Shown here piece by piece: positions 9,793 to 21,914 of a stretch of DNA of 64,000 bases. The translations under genes and the position numbers were made by a program. Location of the stretch: the NCBI GenBank assembly GCA_963921825.1, contig OY997595.1, positions 69,161,879 through 69,225,878 of the forward strand. The letters run 5' to 3'. The stretch is from Erodium maritimum. Lineage: Eukaryota; Streptophyta; Magnoliopsida; Geraniales; Geraniaceae. Numbering within the stretch: the stretch's first letter is position 1; the number at the start of each line of letters is the position of its first letter. Under the pieces are notes generated by a model, which worked only from the letters and a program-made list of their open reading frames with translations, searched no databases and was not told the origin of the DNA.

Positions 9793-12700
9793 TTACACTG
9801 GTATGACGTCGTTGTTGGACGAGTCTTGGCATCTCAAAACGATCCCCTCGAGGCTAGCGGGGCATATGCATTGGGCCCATTGGCATCCAGTTGTAAAGGG
9901 CTCGGGCGGAGGCATGATCATCAGCACATTCTCATTCCTCTGAACAACTCCCATCACACTCACTGTGCTTCCTTCTTTGATATACCTACAATTCCACCAA
10001 TCAGCACAACACATGTATATTCTAGGGATAATTGCAAAAAACTACCCTGGGTTATTCACCTTTGGCAAATTGTAACCCTCTGTTTGCCAATTGGAAAAAA
10101 TGTCCTGAACTTATCTTTTTGTTGCACTTTGTGTAAATAGTTTCAAATGACGATTTTACCCTTGAAATTTAAAAAATTTAAAATGACAAGTGAAAAACAA
10201 AACAAACAGAATATTCACCTCCCTTAATTTTCTTCCTCTTTGGACGTACAAAGAGGAAGAAATGTGAGGAGATGAAAATTTGGGGGTTTTTTAAGGGTAA
10301 AATTGTCATTTTTAAAGAGGACGTACCAAGTGAAAACAAAAAGGCAGGTTCATGCCACTTCTTTGCAATTATCAAAGATGGCTATACTTGCAAAAAGTGA
10401 ATACCTCATGGTACTTTTTTGCGATTATCTTTTTCTTCTAATCTCAACTAAAAACCATATAATGCCAATCTTACCCTTCTTGCAATCGCATTATACGGTC
10501 ATCACTCGAAAGGCTTCTTTCTCCTAACCACCGCACAAACTCGGGAGCCAACTCTTCTTTAGCTGGATTGATATCAATGACAAGCGAATCATCAACATAT
10601 GGAGTTACCCGCGACCCACTCCCACTTTTAACCAACGCTCTTAGCCCAGACTGGAAATCAGAGATGTAAAAGTCCACCACACGCCTCTACAAGAAACACA
10701 CATTTTTTATCAAACTTACCAACTCTTTAGTTGTTCTAGAGATATATTCAAAATAAACTTTAAAAATAAGGATGGGCATTTCAGAAGGGCAACATGTTGT
10801 TTTCAACATAGCAAGTCTAGTATATCATGTCCTTATTACAGCAAGATATGCTTACTGATCCTCATTTTATTTAGAGATAATCTTTTATAAAAAAAAAGTA
10901 GACTAATCTTGTCACATTTCTCGCTTAACTACACCAACTTTTGAATTTTCTCACCTAACTGCACTGAACTTTTACAATCTCACTTTACTCTACATTGGTA
11001 ACAAATGACAAAAATATCCTTCCTTAATTTTCAAATGTGCCACTACTACAATAAATTTTATGAGAGTTCCTAAATTGTTTTAGGGGTATTTTTATCAATG
11101 TTACCATAATAGAGTAAAGTGAGAAAAATTGCAAGTTTAGTGTAGTTAAGTGAGAAATGTGACAAGGTTACTGTAGTTTTGTGATATATCCCTTTTATTT
11201 ATATGCATTGGGCTTCTATGGAAAAGTTTTAAAATGACCTACTTGAATAAAAACAAATTAAGAGAAGAGAAAGGGTAAAATGTTGGATTACTCACTTCTG
11301 TTGACCTGAGTCCCCAGGTGAAACGACGGTGTGTAGGATTGGCAGCCTTTGAATCCCATCCTCGATACTCATACAAACTCGTAGATGTGTACACGCATCT
11401 AGGGATTTTTTGGAAGGATGACTCCAGTGGAACATTACCACAGGTAACCACCTTCAAAGGCGACATAATTTCAGATGGATATTATTAAGTAATGGGAAAA
11501 TTGCAAAAAATTACCTTGAGGTATTCACTTTTTGCAACTTGTGGCCTTCTTTGATAATTGCAAAAAAAAAAAGCACCCTGAATTGTCTTTTTGTTGCAAT
11601 TTGTATAAAAATCACGATTTTACCCTTACAATTTATATCTAAAAAATAACAAGTGAACAAAAAACCCATTTTTTATATCCCTTAAATTTGTTCCCCTTTG
11701 TACCGTACAAAGAGTGAGAAATTTAAGGAATACGAAAAATTGGATTTTTTGTTCTTTAGTTTTTATTTTTAAATTTAAAATTTCGAGGATAAAATCGTCA
11801 TTTTGAAACAAATTTATACATAGTGCAACAATAGACAAGTTCATGGCACTTTTTCATAATTATCAAAGAAGAGAGCTACAAGTTGCAAAAGGTGAATACA
11901 TCTGGGTACTTTTTTGCAATCATCCAAAACAACAATGATAACATAAAAAGAGTTTCAAGTTCATCAACACACACGTACCCCGGAGACCTTCACATATTGG
12001 CCATTTTTTGCAGTTCTAAGCTCAGCATCTGGATAACGAGCAATGAAAGCCATAATAGCTCTTCTTCCCCAACAAGTATTCCAATAGAAGAGTGCAGTCA
12101 CAATGCTGAAAAGGACCACCACCACAATGAGCAGAATGGCATTGCGAACAGCTCCAAGAATAAAACCACCAGCAATAAATCCCATCACAAAGAGCAAAAC
12201 CAATGACCAAAATATAGGCTTCGGGAAGTTCTTCTTGAAGGAATAGTCATCGTCATGACTAAGAACATTTACAGCTTGATTGTGAACTACCCCACCTTGT
12301 AGTTTCATCGACCCCATAGATTCCAAAGGCCCAGATACCTTACGAGGGGCTCCAGAAGAGTTCAGGGGCCCAGAAGTAATTGGCCCAGATGTAATGAGGC
12401 CCGTTGTAGGGAGAACAGGCGTAGACAATGGGCCAGAGCTTTGGCGGCCAGTTGGTGTCACTCCACCAGACTGTGGGCCCGATGACCTCTTCACGGCATC
12501 TCCATGTCTATTCAGCGGGCCCGAGTTTGACTTCTTTAACGAAGCCCCCCCAGAAGATACAGGCCCAGATGAATAGCTAGCACGAGCACCTGTATTAGGC
12601 ATGATTGGCCCTGAATGAGAAGCAACACCTCCAAAAGATCCCGTCCTTGAAGGAGCTCCGGTTATAGGCCCAGATTTCCTAGACTTGGAGCCGTCTGTGG

Positions 12701-12863
12701 GAATATCAAACATTTTCCCCAGCTCTCCAGACTTCTTGATGTCCCCGCCAGTGTAAGGCATGGCTACTGAGCTCATTGTGGGAGGCTTTTCTTTGGGCTG
12801 CTCGGGACGGCCCGACACATAAAGCCCATTGCTAAGCTGATGAGACGGAAATCTAGAACCCAT
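9793..12863 (-). CDS. SHOU4: SHOU4-family membrane protein, copy A
   Basis: Four coding exons (12863-11979, 11451-11296, 10686-10475, 9985-9793) encode 481 aa. The start MGSRFPSHQLSNGLYVSGRP is the family's conserved N terminus. Residues about 60-185 are a low-complexity region with many SGP repeats (KSGPI, HSGPI, NSGPL, TSGPI). Two membrane spans follow at about 217-237 (IFWSLVLLFVMGFIAGGFIL) and 242-261. A conserved C-terminal domain comes next (VVTCGNVPLESSF, YEYRGW, VDFYISDFQSGLRALV) and the protein ends SSNNDVIPV. Arabidopsis SHOU4/SHOU4L (At1g78880/At1g16860) regulate exocytosis of cellulose synthase complexes and so limit cellulose deposition. A 5' UTR intron is likely, because an exon ending at 14492 resembles that of copy B. 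Three of its four introns carry family A or D MITEs and the 5' UTR intron carries a family B MITE; the paralogue lacks them. Confidence 0.95.
10025..10429. mobile_element. Foldback MITE (family A), copy 1, in SHOU4-A intron
   Basis: Left end GGGATAATTGCAAAAAACTA and right end GTACTTTTTTGCGATTATC are inverted. The two halves can pair along most of the element. At the centre, TTCCTCTTTG-GACGTA-CAAAGAGGAA forms a perfect hairpin. TTTTACCCTTGAAATT on the left is echoed by AAGGGTAAAATTGTC on the right. It lies wholly within the intron between exons 3 and 4. Confidence 0.75.
10874..11193. mobile_element. Foldback MITE (family D) in SHOU4-A intron
   Basis: CTTGTCACATTTCTCGCTTA near the left and TTAAGTGAGAAATGTGACAAG near the right are inverted copies. 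Inner blocks CTCACTTTACTCTA and TAGAGTAAAGTGAG are also complementary. It is related to the copy at 4914-5207. Outer ends are approximate. Confidence 0.65.
11494..11925. mobile_element. Foldback MITE (family A), copy 2, in SHOU4-A intron
   Basis: Left end GGGAAAATTGCAAAAAATTA and right end GGTACTTTTTTGCAATCATCC are inverted. Interior blocks match copy 1 (ACGATTTTACCCTTAC, TAGTGCAACAATAGACAAG). The central hairpin is more degraded than in copy 1. It occupies most of the first coding intron. Confidence 0.7.
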
Positions 12864-13035
12864 CTAGACGCCACGAAACTCAATAGCGAAAGAACTGCTT
12901 GCTGCTAATACTCAAAGCCCTCCTGAGTCCAAAAAGTAATTAAGCAAACCCAAATCACAGCCAATTCTCAATAACAACAATTTAGGCGGGAAATGAAATA
13001 TCCACAGTTATAATTCACCAGGTAATTTAGGAAAT

Positions 13036-13368
13036 GGATAGTTGCAAAAACTTGTGGTGAACTATGCGTGTTTTGCAAAAACTATTGGTGAACTATTTTT
13101 TTTTTTGCAAATGACATCATCCAACTCTTTTCCATCTGCTTATCCACTAACAGGGTTAATTTCTTTGCAAAAAGTCGAAAGCAACCATGCAAAAGTTTAT
13201 ATATAAGGGTTCCAGATTGCACAACACGTATACATGAGGGTTACAAATTGCAAAACATGTATATTGTAAAGGGAAAAACTGTCATTCCCCCCAAAAAATG
13301 AAGTTACGGTCTTACAGATAATATTTGCAAAATGCACATAGTTTACTGTAAGTTTTTGCAATTATCCC
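13036..13368. mobile_element. Foldback MITE (family B) in SHOU4-A 5' UTR intron, with target duplication
   Basis: Left end GGATAGTTGCAAAAACTTGT and right end AAGTTTTTGCAATTATCCC are inverted. The element is flanked by TTTAGGAAA (13026-13034 and 13369-13377), and the match may extend to 10 bp. A 9-10 bp duplication is typical of Mutator-like transposition. The 333-bp interior is non-coding. Confidence 0.8.
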
Positions 13369-14491
13369 TTTAGGAAATCTTCCAAATTCTCTTTCCTACA
13401 CCTTTTTAGGAACACTAGGACTTCCCTAAATTATCTATAAATAAAATAGGAAGTTTCCACCGACTCTAACAGGGCCAAGTTTTATCATTAGTTTTCGCCA
13501 CCAAAAAACAAAGAAAGCAATTTTCAATGTGGGTACAGAGAATTTCATTAAAAAAAATGGTCTAGTGATGATTGTGACACACTAGAGGGAGTTTTCAATT
13601 CTAAGGGCCAACAGAGTAGTTTCCTACGCAAGCAAGCATAACACCATTCTTAGGACATTGTCAAGTAAATTACCGATGCAATAGTACATATTTCATCAAC
13701 TAAAAATTAGGCATAGTGATGCATCGGATTGTTTATATCTTTTTTACATAAATACAATAATACACTGAAAAGAAGATAGGGAGTAATAATGAAAGGTCAA
13801 GGTCTAGAGCACCTAGTTGAGAAAGGAAACCTCCATAAAGAGTAGTACAAAAATCACAATCTTCCATTTACAGATGCCAGACTCAAACATCTTCCATCAA
13901 AGACTCATCACTCAAATAAATGAAACATGACATTTTCAAATAACCATTCCACACAAAAATCATGAGATCTGAAACTTAATTATTTATTTTGGTTCAGAGA
14001 ACACTCGGAAGCAATAAGATGGGAAAGGAATCAGACTATAATTAGAAACATTTTAGATTCACATCGCAGATCAGAGAAACAAAGAGCCCCATGAGAACCA
14101 AAATTAAGAAATTGAGATCAATGCCTAAAAATGCAGACCTCAGAGCTTCAGTGTTATGCTTATTAAAGGTTAAAGCCATGTGAGTGTATAAGATTTGAGC
14201 TCCTACACTAGCCCTCGTTCTCTACCTCTCCCCTTACAAGCCCTTACCAGATACTAAGAGGAAAAATACGAGTTCCTTTCAAATTCGCAGAGACAGCAAA
14301 ACATAAACAGCCCAGCAACAAACAAAATAGCAGAAGAACTGGGAAAGAGGAAAAAAGTTTTCGATTTCAGAAAGAGTGAGACCAAGCAGCAGTCAAAATA
14401 CAAAGACCGGACCAAATCGAAGAAGACCCAGATCACGCTCTGCAACAAAAACCTCGAAAATGCAGGAGATCTGAAGGGTGGGATTGAATAC

Positions 14492-14690
14492 CTGAAGAAG
14501 AAAGAGGAGTTGCGGAAGAAATTTTGAGATTGCGAAGCATCGTGTTCATGGGAAGCTGATCAAATCCAACAACAACAAATAATAATCAATATGACCAATC
14601 TCAATCTATCTCTCTCTGTGTGTTGTCTCTTGCGAGAGCCGCAACAAAGCTCGACTTGTTCGTCCGGCGAAAACAAAAACCTCCAAAGCT
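14492..14690 (-). other. Probable 5' UTR exon of SHOU4 copy A
   Basis: On the minus strand the exon ends CTTCTTCAG followed by GTATTC, a good donor. Copy B has a matching CTTCTTCAG donor at 19670, and both exons are rich in CT runs and contain TGTTGTTGGATTTGATCA- or GTCCGGCAA-like 5' UTR sequence. A TATA-like TTATATACTA on the minus strand at about 14724-14731 lies a plausible distance upstream. The acceptor before the ATG at 12863 is ambiguous. Confidence 0.5.
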
Positions 14691-15702
14691 GAGCAAAAAT
14701 AGACTCCTATTTATTAGCAATAGTATATAACATTATCTGCCTTGTCTTTTGTGTGACTGTAACAGTTGTGCTTCAAGCTCCTCATTTATGCATATAAAAT
14801 ATATGATTTGGTTTGTAGTAGTAAAATCAATTGGTTATGGTAAAGATTTGGAGAATATTTGTTTAATTTTCTCGAATTAATATAATAATTTATTTGAAAA
14901 AATATATAAATCATTTTCAATTTGGGGAACGACACGTGGTTATTCGTTCCCAATTTGTCCTGTTCTGTACCACTGTGAGAATGTCGGGCGAAGAAGTATT
15001 TTCTGACCAATTCACTTGGATTTGGACGAAGATGTATTTTCCGACCAATTCACTTGGATTGGAGACGATTTCCATTACAGATGCTCTTAGTTCCAAATGG
15101 CCAATGAGTTGGGTTGGAATTGGATGGTGAAACCAAACAGATAACGATGAATTACAGAAATCGAGCCTAATTTCATGAATCTCATAATAATCACAATATG
15201 GTTCTTCAACTACCATATCAAATCTCATCTTTGATTTATACACAAACTGAACATACACATTCAAGGAACAAAAAACAACATTGGAAATAATCACAACAAC
15301 AATAGAATGTAGTTTCATACAAAGGTGTGGTGAAGGCTAACAATCAAGTCTTGGAACACAAAATAGTGTAACCTTATGCTTTTCTTCTCACAGCCTGCTC
15401 CAATTCCAAACATGTTGAGCTTACAAGCTTTTGAAACCTGGGGGAAGAAAATGGAACAAATCATCACATTCATGTTGAAGTTGAACCAACATCGGAAAAA
15501 TATAAAAATAAAGAGTTACTTATAAAGGTTAGGGCCACTCCCAACTAACAAGGTTGGCCTTTTAGTTGTGGAAGCCCGACCCGATATAAGTGGCCCGTTT
15601 TAAACAAAATTTACACATTCATATGCCACTTCAGTATGATACTATTAGAGATGATGAAATATTCTTCAAAGTATACCTGAGAAGTTTCTGGTACATTCTA
15701 TA
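14493..15702. other. Spacer between the two SHOU4 genes
   Basis: This holds the promoter of copy A and the 3' flank of copy B. At about 14988-15063 a 37-38 bp segment is repeated in tandem (GTATTTTCTGACCAATTCAC, then GTATTTTCCGACCAATTCAC). No gene is evident; the short frames on both strands have no family resemblance I recognise. Confidence 0.45.
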
Positions 15703-17960
15703 CTAGACCGGAATGACGTCAATCTTGGAAGCGTCTTCACATCTCAAAACAATACCATCAAGAGTAGCCGGAAAGATGCATTGGCCCCACTGGCATCCGG
15801 TTGTTAGCGGTTCGGGTGGTGGGACGATCATAACCACGTTGTCATTTCTCTGAACAACGCCCATCACACTTACAGTACTGCCTTCTTTTATGAACCTACA
15901 AAAAACACAAATCCTTAACCAATGCTACCTTCAACAACTAAGGAAGGTGTTGCATTCAACATGGCAAAACTTGCTTGTCTTATTGGTCAAGCACTTGAAA
16001 TTGGGTCCTTGGGATCAGGGTTCAAGTCCCAACCGTGGTACTTCCCCACCTTTATTCTCTATTTCCTTCAAACTCATGTTGGGCCTCTCTCTCCCCTCTC
16101 TATTAAGGTGAGGTCATTCACCAATCTTATGTCCAATAAGAATCACAAGTTTGATGCTCTATAGTTTCTACGTAAGCAAGTGAACCCCGATCCTGATACA
16201 CATATGATAAAAACAAACATAGCATGTCACAGCGCTTACTTACCCTTCTTTCAACCGCATAACACGATCATCGCTTGAAAGCTTCTTCTCTCCAAGCCAC
16301 CTGATGAACTCTGGGGACATGTCTCTATTCTCAGGGTTCACATCCACAACAACAGAATCATCAACATAAGGACTCACTCTCGCACCATTGCCACTCTTAA
16401 CCAATGCTCTCAACCCAGACTGGAAATCAGAGATGTAGAAGTCCACCACGTGCCTCTGTGTCATATTATTACATAACCATCAGTCAAATTATTGAAATCT
16501 CAAATTTAAATGACAACAACGAAAAAGACAATTAATTAATCACCTCAGATGATCTGAGTCCCCACGTAAAACGGCGATGTGTAGGGTTTGCAGCCTTAGA
16601 ACCCCAACCTCGATACTCATATAAACTTGTCGATGTATAGACACATCTTGGAACTCTTCGGAAGGATGACTCAAGGGGTACATTACCACAGGTCACCACC
16701 TTCAAAGTAAAAAACAAGTCATGTAACTTTTCTTATAAATGTATTTTTAAGCTAAAGAAAATAAGTTAAACCAGCTTGCCAACCTACTCTTTGGTAAATT
16801 CAGATGCAACTGCATATTATATTAGCTAGTCAATTGGTTGTAAATATAATAATTGAATTGATATCTTAAACCCCAAAACCATGGCTTGTGTTCAAATTCT
16901 TGGAGATAATCAGCACTTTGCAACCCAAGATAAGTATAATAGGAAGTATCGAATCCAAGGAAAAAATATAATTAGTAATGGGATGCGTTATGGAGAACTA
17001 AAAACTGTAACACAGTCATAAATCTTTGTTGATAATCGATGCAACAGAACCATAGACACATGAACCCATTCGTTCAGTTTGGATGAAGTTACGTACCCCA
17101 GAGACTTTCACGTATTGCCCATTTTTCGCGGTTCTGAGTTCAGCATCGGGATAACGAGAAATGTAATTAGTGATAGCTTTTCTCCCCCAACAAGTATTCC
17201 AAATGGTTAATCCGGCCACAGCACCAAAAAGAACTATCACAAGAACAAGGAGAATGGGATTGTGGACTGCTCCAAGAATAAAACCGCCAGCTATGAACCC
17301 CATGACGAATATCAGAATCACCGACCACAATATCGGTTTTGGGAAGTTTTTCTTGAAGGAAAAGTCGTCGTCTAGGCTAAGAACATTCACGGCCTGATTG
17401 AGAGCAGTGGCTGAAGCCGGCACTTTCATTGATCCCATAGAATCCAGAGGCCCGGATACTTTTCGAGGGGCCCCAGATGCATTAAGTGGGCCTGAAGAAA
17501 TGGGCCCAGAAGTGATAAGACCTGTAGTTGGAAGGACTGGTGGGATGGGGCCAGAATTTTGGCGCGTCACTCGACCAGATTGCGGACCAGAAGACTTCTT
17601 TACCGGATCCCCGTGCCGGTTTAGTGGCCCAGAGTTTGTCTTTTTCATTGAAGCTGGGCCTGAAGTGGTATACATGGCCCGAGCAGCAGCATTGGGCATG
17701 ATTGGGCCCGAATGTGAAGCAACCCCTCCAAAAGATCCAGTCCTTGAAGGAGCACCCGTTATTGGCCCAGATTTTCTAGACTTGGACCCATCCATGGGAA
17801 TATCAAACATTTTCCCCAGCTCTCCTGACTTCTTGATATCACCACCAGTATACGGCATGGCTACCGAGCTCATAGTTGGAGGCTTTTCCTTTGGCTGCTC
17901 AGGCCGGCCCGATACATAAAGGCCACCACTGAGTTTATGAGACGGGAATCTCGAACCCAT
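15703..17960 (-). CDS. SHOU4: SHOU4-family membrane protein, copy B
   Basis: Four coding exons (17960-17097, 16699-16544, 16455-16244, 15895-15703) encode 474 aa. Exons 2, 3 and 4 have exactly the same lengths as in copy A (156, 212, 193 bp), so this is a tandem duplicate in the same orientation. I start at MGSRFPSHKLSGG, the conserved family N terminus, and not at the in-frame ATG 51 bases upstream. The layout is the same: SGP-repeat region, two membrane spans (PILWSVILIFVMGFIAGGFI and ILLVLVIVLFGAVAGLTIW), conserved C domain, ending DVIPV. It differs from copy A mainly in the SGP region. The predicted role is the same control of cellulose synthase delivery; whether the pair has divided tasks cannot be read from sequence. 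Confidence 0.95.
15940..16110 (+). repeat. Possible tRNA-derived SINE in a SHOU4-B intron
   Basis: An A-box-like TTGGTCAAGCACTTGAAATTG is followed after about 20 bases by a B-box-like GGGTTCAAGTCCC. The stretch fills most of the intron 15896-16243. Its tail does not match the SINEs at 1791 and 5647, so it would be another family. Evidence rests on the two boxes only. Confidence 0.4.
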
Positions 17961-19669
17961 CAAGCCCCTTTCAAGAGAAACCACTAAATGAAGATTGAAG
18001 ATCAGTAGCACTCAGCTGAAGTGGTACTCTGTCGTACTGAAAGTAGAAATAACTTGAAACCATCAAATATTGTTGAAAACAACATACTTAACAACATGAA
18101 TTTCAACTTAAATAGAGAGATGCATAAGTTGGCTTCAAACTCATAAATTAGTTATAAAATGGGGCTGGAAATGAACGTTCAACAGAGAGTCAAATCAAAT
18201 ATCATGACCCAAATCAAAGCAAACTCAAGAGAAGTCATGAACAAATCCTTCATTAGTGAAAAATATGGACTAGTTAGGTTCTGAAGAAAGATAAAGCAAA
18301 TAGTTTAGGAGCTTCTGCAGTGGTCAGCTAAAGCTTGGTGTACGAGCTAGGTGGTTTGGCTAAGTCAAGCAAAACACCAGGTGCGTCTACTTATTGAGGA
18401 GAGAGAAAGTGAGCTTGGTGCTAAAATAGTAGACAAGCAAAGCTTGGTGTTTTGAGGAGAGGAAAACAACAAAAAGGCTTGAGATTTGCAATCAAGCCAA
18501 GCAAGGGGTTGTGCATTAGAGAGCTTGGTGTAAGAGCTTGGTATTTTGAGGAGAGAGAAACTGAAATACCAAGCAATTAAGCCAAGTGGTTGGTGTAACC
18601 ACTGAGGATGCTCTAAGCAAGGCTTTGGTTCACAACACAAGCGAAATTTATGTATTGCATAAGATTCTAGAATAACTCAGGTTTAGCCTTTGTTCTATCC
18701 TCCCTGCATTTTCTAGCTAGACAAGCATTAAGAAAGAAACTACATCTAAAGAAAGTCAGAATTGTGATATAATAATTCTAGTTTATAAAGGATACAAAAA
18801 CAACTGCCAAATTGAGATCTGTCATGCAAAAAATCAGAATTTGCTATCCTACATTTCTAGTGCAGAGTAGCACAGCAAAAATAAAGATCAGAAGCAACAC
18901 GCAGAGGTTTCATATAATGAAGGGAAGTGCTCAAACACACAAAAAATAAATTAATTTCTTGAGCATTTTCTTATCATCCTAGTACACTTTCTAAGATCCA
19001 AACGGAGCCTATAAGTTTGGGTAATCTAAGATTCAGATTCCGTAAGCTCCAAAAGAATTCTAACTTGGACGAAAAATTGAAATTGATTTCTCAAATCAAG
19101 TTCAAAGCAAACAGACTGAGACCAAACCAACCCATCCAGCCACGAAACAAATCGGGCATCAACGGAATATTCCAACATTTGAGAGGTTGATGTTGGCAAT
19201 TCACATTCACTAAACTTACCATCCATGGATCAGAGCAGCAATATCTGGACAAAAATCAAATTCATGAAAGATCTAATAGAATAAGCAAATGATTCAAACG
19301 ATTGGAAGCAGGATGTGGCGATTGAAGAAGCAGAAGAGAAAATGCTCAAACATTCCACAAAATACACAACAAGGAGACATCAATTATGAAGAGAAAAGAA
19401 GGGGGGAAACACCCCCAATCTGTAATCTCCACTGTGCGGCCGAGAGAACCCAAATTGATACCCAAAACACAGATACAAAGCATACCCTCATCACCATTTG
19501 GAACAATAACGAAGAAAATGGGGAAGATCTATAGATTTAAGCAGAGATTTCAAATGGGGGGTTTGTGAGCAGAGGACTGATGAACCCCAGTGAAAAGCAA
19601 GAGCAGCAACAAAAATTGAACCATACAGAAACGAATTCATAGATGGCATTAACAGTAGGTAGAGTTTAC
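17961..19669. other. Probable 5' UTR intron of SHOU4 copy B
   Basis: By analogy with copy A and the matching donor at 19669/19670, this stretch is probably a long intron in the 5' UTR. It is non-coding and contains the Tourist-like element at 18305-18615. The acceptor near the ATG cannot be fixed from sequence alone. Confidence 0.45.
18305..18615. mobile_element. Tourist/Harbinger-like MITE
   Basis: Imperfect terminal inverted repeats: TTAGGAGCTTCTGCAGTGGT at the left, and at the right ACCACTGAGGATGCTCTAA, which reads TTAGAGCATCCTCAGTGGT. TTA/TAA at the ends fits the 3-bp target preference of Harbinger-type elements. The interior repeats AGCTTGGTGT several times. Confidence 0.55.
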
Positions 19670-19910
19670 CTGAAGAAGAATCAAGGAGGAGAAAGAAAAA
19701 GTGGGAGTGAAGAGTCTGAAAAATGTGGGTCGAACCAATCAATACGAGCTGTTGTGCTGAATCTCCAGCTGCTGGTGAGATTGAGATCTCATCACCATAC
19801 CAGTCGCTCTCTCCCTTCTCTCTCTTCAGTGCTCTGTGGCTTCTCTCTCTCTCTAGGAAGTCTCTCTCTTCAGATAGCCGCAACAGCTGGTGGGTTGTCT
19901 CGTCCGGCAA
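19670..19910 (-). other. Probable 5' UTR exon of SHOU4 copy B
   Basis: On the minus strand the stretch ends CTTCTTCAG followed by GTAAAC, a good donor, and includes CTCTCTCTC-like tracts typical of plant leaders. The upstream limit is a guess. It resembles the candidate leader of copy A at 14492-14690. Confidence 0.45.
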
Positions 19911-20045
19911 AAACCACCAAACTCAGGAAATAGGAAAAGATTAAGGAAAGATTAGTTAATTGGAATGTTAGTAATTGCTTGAAAACAAACCGCCACCTTC
20001 TCTCTCCTACCTGTCCATTTCTTTTTTTATTTTACTTTATTTTTT

Positions 20046-20460
20046 GGGTAAACTACAAATACCTACCCTAAACTTATAGCGTTTAACTGATACATACTCT
20101 AATGTTTTTTTGTAACTAATACATACTCAGATGTTTAGTTTTTTATCAGATAGCCCAAGCAGACATGTAAAATGACGAAAATACTCTCAACTACATTTCA
20201 GTAATTACTTTAAAAAATATTTTAAAAAATCACTTTGTTAGGTATATATATGTACTTATTAAATCATTTCAGTTTTATTTAAAAAATCACTTCAGTTTTA
20301 TTTTTAAAAAATCACTTCAGTGCACTTTCGTCATTTTACCTGTCTGCTAGGGCTATCTGTTAAAAAACTAAACATCTGAGTATGTATCAGTTACAAAAAA
20401 ACTTTAGGGTATGTATCAGTTAAACGCTACAAGTTTGGGATAGGTATTTGTAGTTTACCC
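20046..20460. mobile_element. Mutator-like MITE with long inverted repeats and 9-bp target duplication
   Basis: GGGTAAACTACAAATACCTA at the left and TAGGTATTTGTAGTTTACCC at the right are exact inverted copies. Pairing continues inward for roughly 130 bases on each side (GTTTAACTGATACATACTCT, CATACTCAGATGTTTAGTTT and their complements). The flanks are TTATTTTTT at 20037-20045 and again at 20461-20469. Long inverted repeats with a 9-bp duplication fit a Mutator-like element lacking its transposase. Confidence 0.85.
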
Positions 20461-20524
20461 TTATTTTTTTATAACTCCATTTTGTTTTTTTGGACCGCAA
20501 ACGTAACCAATATATTAAACGAAA

Positions 20525-21914
20525 GAGTTATTTTCACCTCAATCCCTAATTATGAGTTATTTTCACCTCAATACCCTAATTATGAGTTATTTTCACCTCA
20601 ATACTCTAACTTTCATTTGTGCCACCTCAATATTTTAGAATGTCATTTTGTGTCACTTTAGTACCTATCGTTAGTTTCAGTCTATTTGTCATCCATTTTT
20701 CCATCCAAACACCTAAAAATTCCATAATACCCCTCACTAACATTCAAATTTTCAAACTCATGTCATAGATTTTCAAAAATTATTTTCAGTTATTCATTTT
20801 ATGAAAATCTGTTTTTAATTTTAAAAAATTAGATTTTATTTTTTAAAATTCAGTTTTTTATTTTAAAAAATCAAACTTTATTTTTTTTAAATTGTTTTTA
20901 TTTTTAAACATCATATTTTGTTGTTGAAAAATCAATTTTATTTTATAAAAAACAATTTTTACTTTTAGAAATCAGTTTTTATTTTTAAAAAAATTGTTGT
21001 TGTAGTTGCTTAACTATTTTTTAGAAAACTATTTATCCTTTTTAGCTAAAAATATACCATTAAAAATGTTTTTAGATTGTTCTCCATTACTTTTCTCTAA
21101 TATTCAGGACATAAACATGAAGTCTCCAATATCTTTTTTTTCTTTCTGAAACACGTTAATGATCTATCCTTAATCATACTCCCTTGAATCAAAGCTCTCT
21201 CAAAAATGGAGATAAGATGAAAACTCAAGCTTGGTAAAAAAAATGGAGATAAGATCTGAGAACCAAAACTCAGATCTAGTTTACAGATAAAAGGAAAAAT
21301 GGAACAAATTGAACAAAAAGTTCTCAAATCTCCCTTGAATCAGAGCTCTCTCAAAAAATCGAATCGTCAAGCTCCCTTGCTGCTCATAGATCTGAGCTTA
21401 GTTTTGTAGAACCATGCTTCACGAACCTTGCTCAACAACATATCTTCGATTCACTCAAAGAGAAGCTTACAGATCTTTGATTCACACAACACGGGGTTGA
21501 GGCGGCTCGGGTTGAGTGCGCGGCGGCGTGGTTGAGGCGATTCACACAGAGAAGCTCACGGTTCACGAATCTTGATGGTCGGAATATTTTTTGTTGAAGC
21601 TTGAGAAAGGGGGAGATAGAGGTCATGCGCGCCAGAGAGAAAGGGGGAAAAAGGAGTGACGTTAATAAAGGGAGAAATAAGTGTTTTAGTTTTTGTATAA
21701 AAGGATTAAGGGTATAATAGTCATTTTTGAAAAGAAAAAATTAGGGTCCTGTGCAATGCACATGACCTTTTTCTATTAAAAAATGGACGGAAAACTAACT
21801 TAGGTATGAAAGTGAAAAAAATGGTATCCTAGGGTATTAAGATGTCACAAATGAAAGTTAGGATATTGAGGTGACGATAAACACATATTTAAGGTATTGA
21901 GGTGAAAATAACTC
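20525..21914. mobile_element. 1.4-kb non-autonomous inverted-repeat element
   Basis: The left end GAGTTATTTTCACCTCAAT is repeated three times in a row at about 30-bp spacing. The right end ATTGAGGTGAAAATAACTC is its exact inverse. CTAACTTTCATTTGTG inside the left arm pairs with CACAAATGAAAGTTAG inside the right arm. The interior is AT-rich with TTTTTAAAATC-type runs and has no transposase. No clean target duplication was found. Confidence 0.65.

Noticed and set aside
17398-17919. A 173-aa plus-strand open frame opposite SHOU4 copy B exon 1
   Set aside because: It is the antisense shadow of the SGP-repeat region, whose biased codons leave the other strand free of stops. A similar frame lies opposite copy A.
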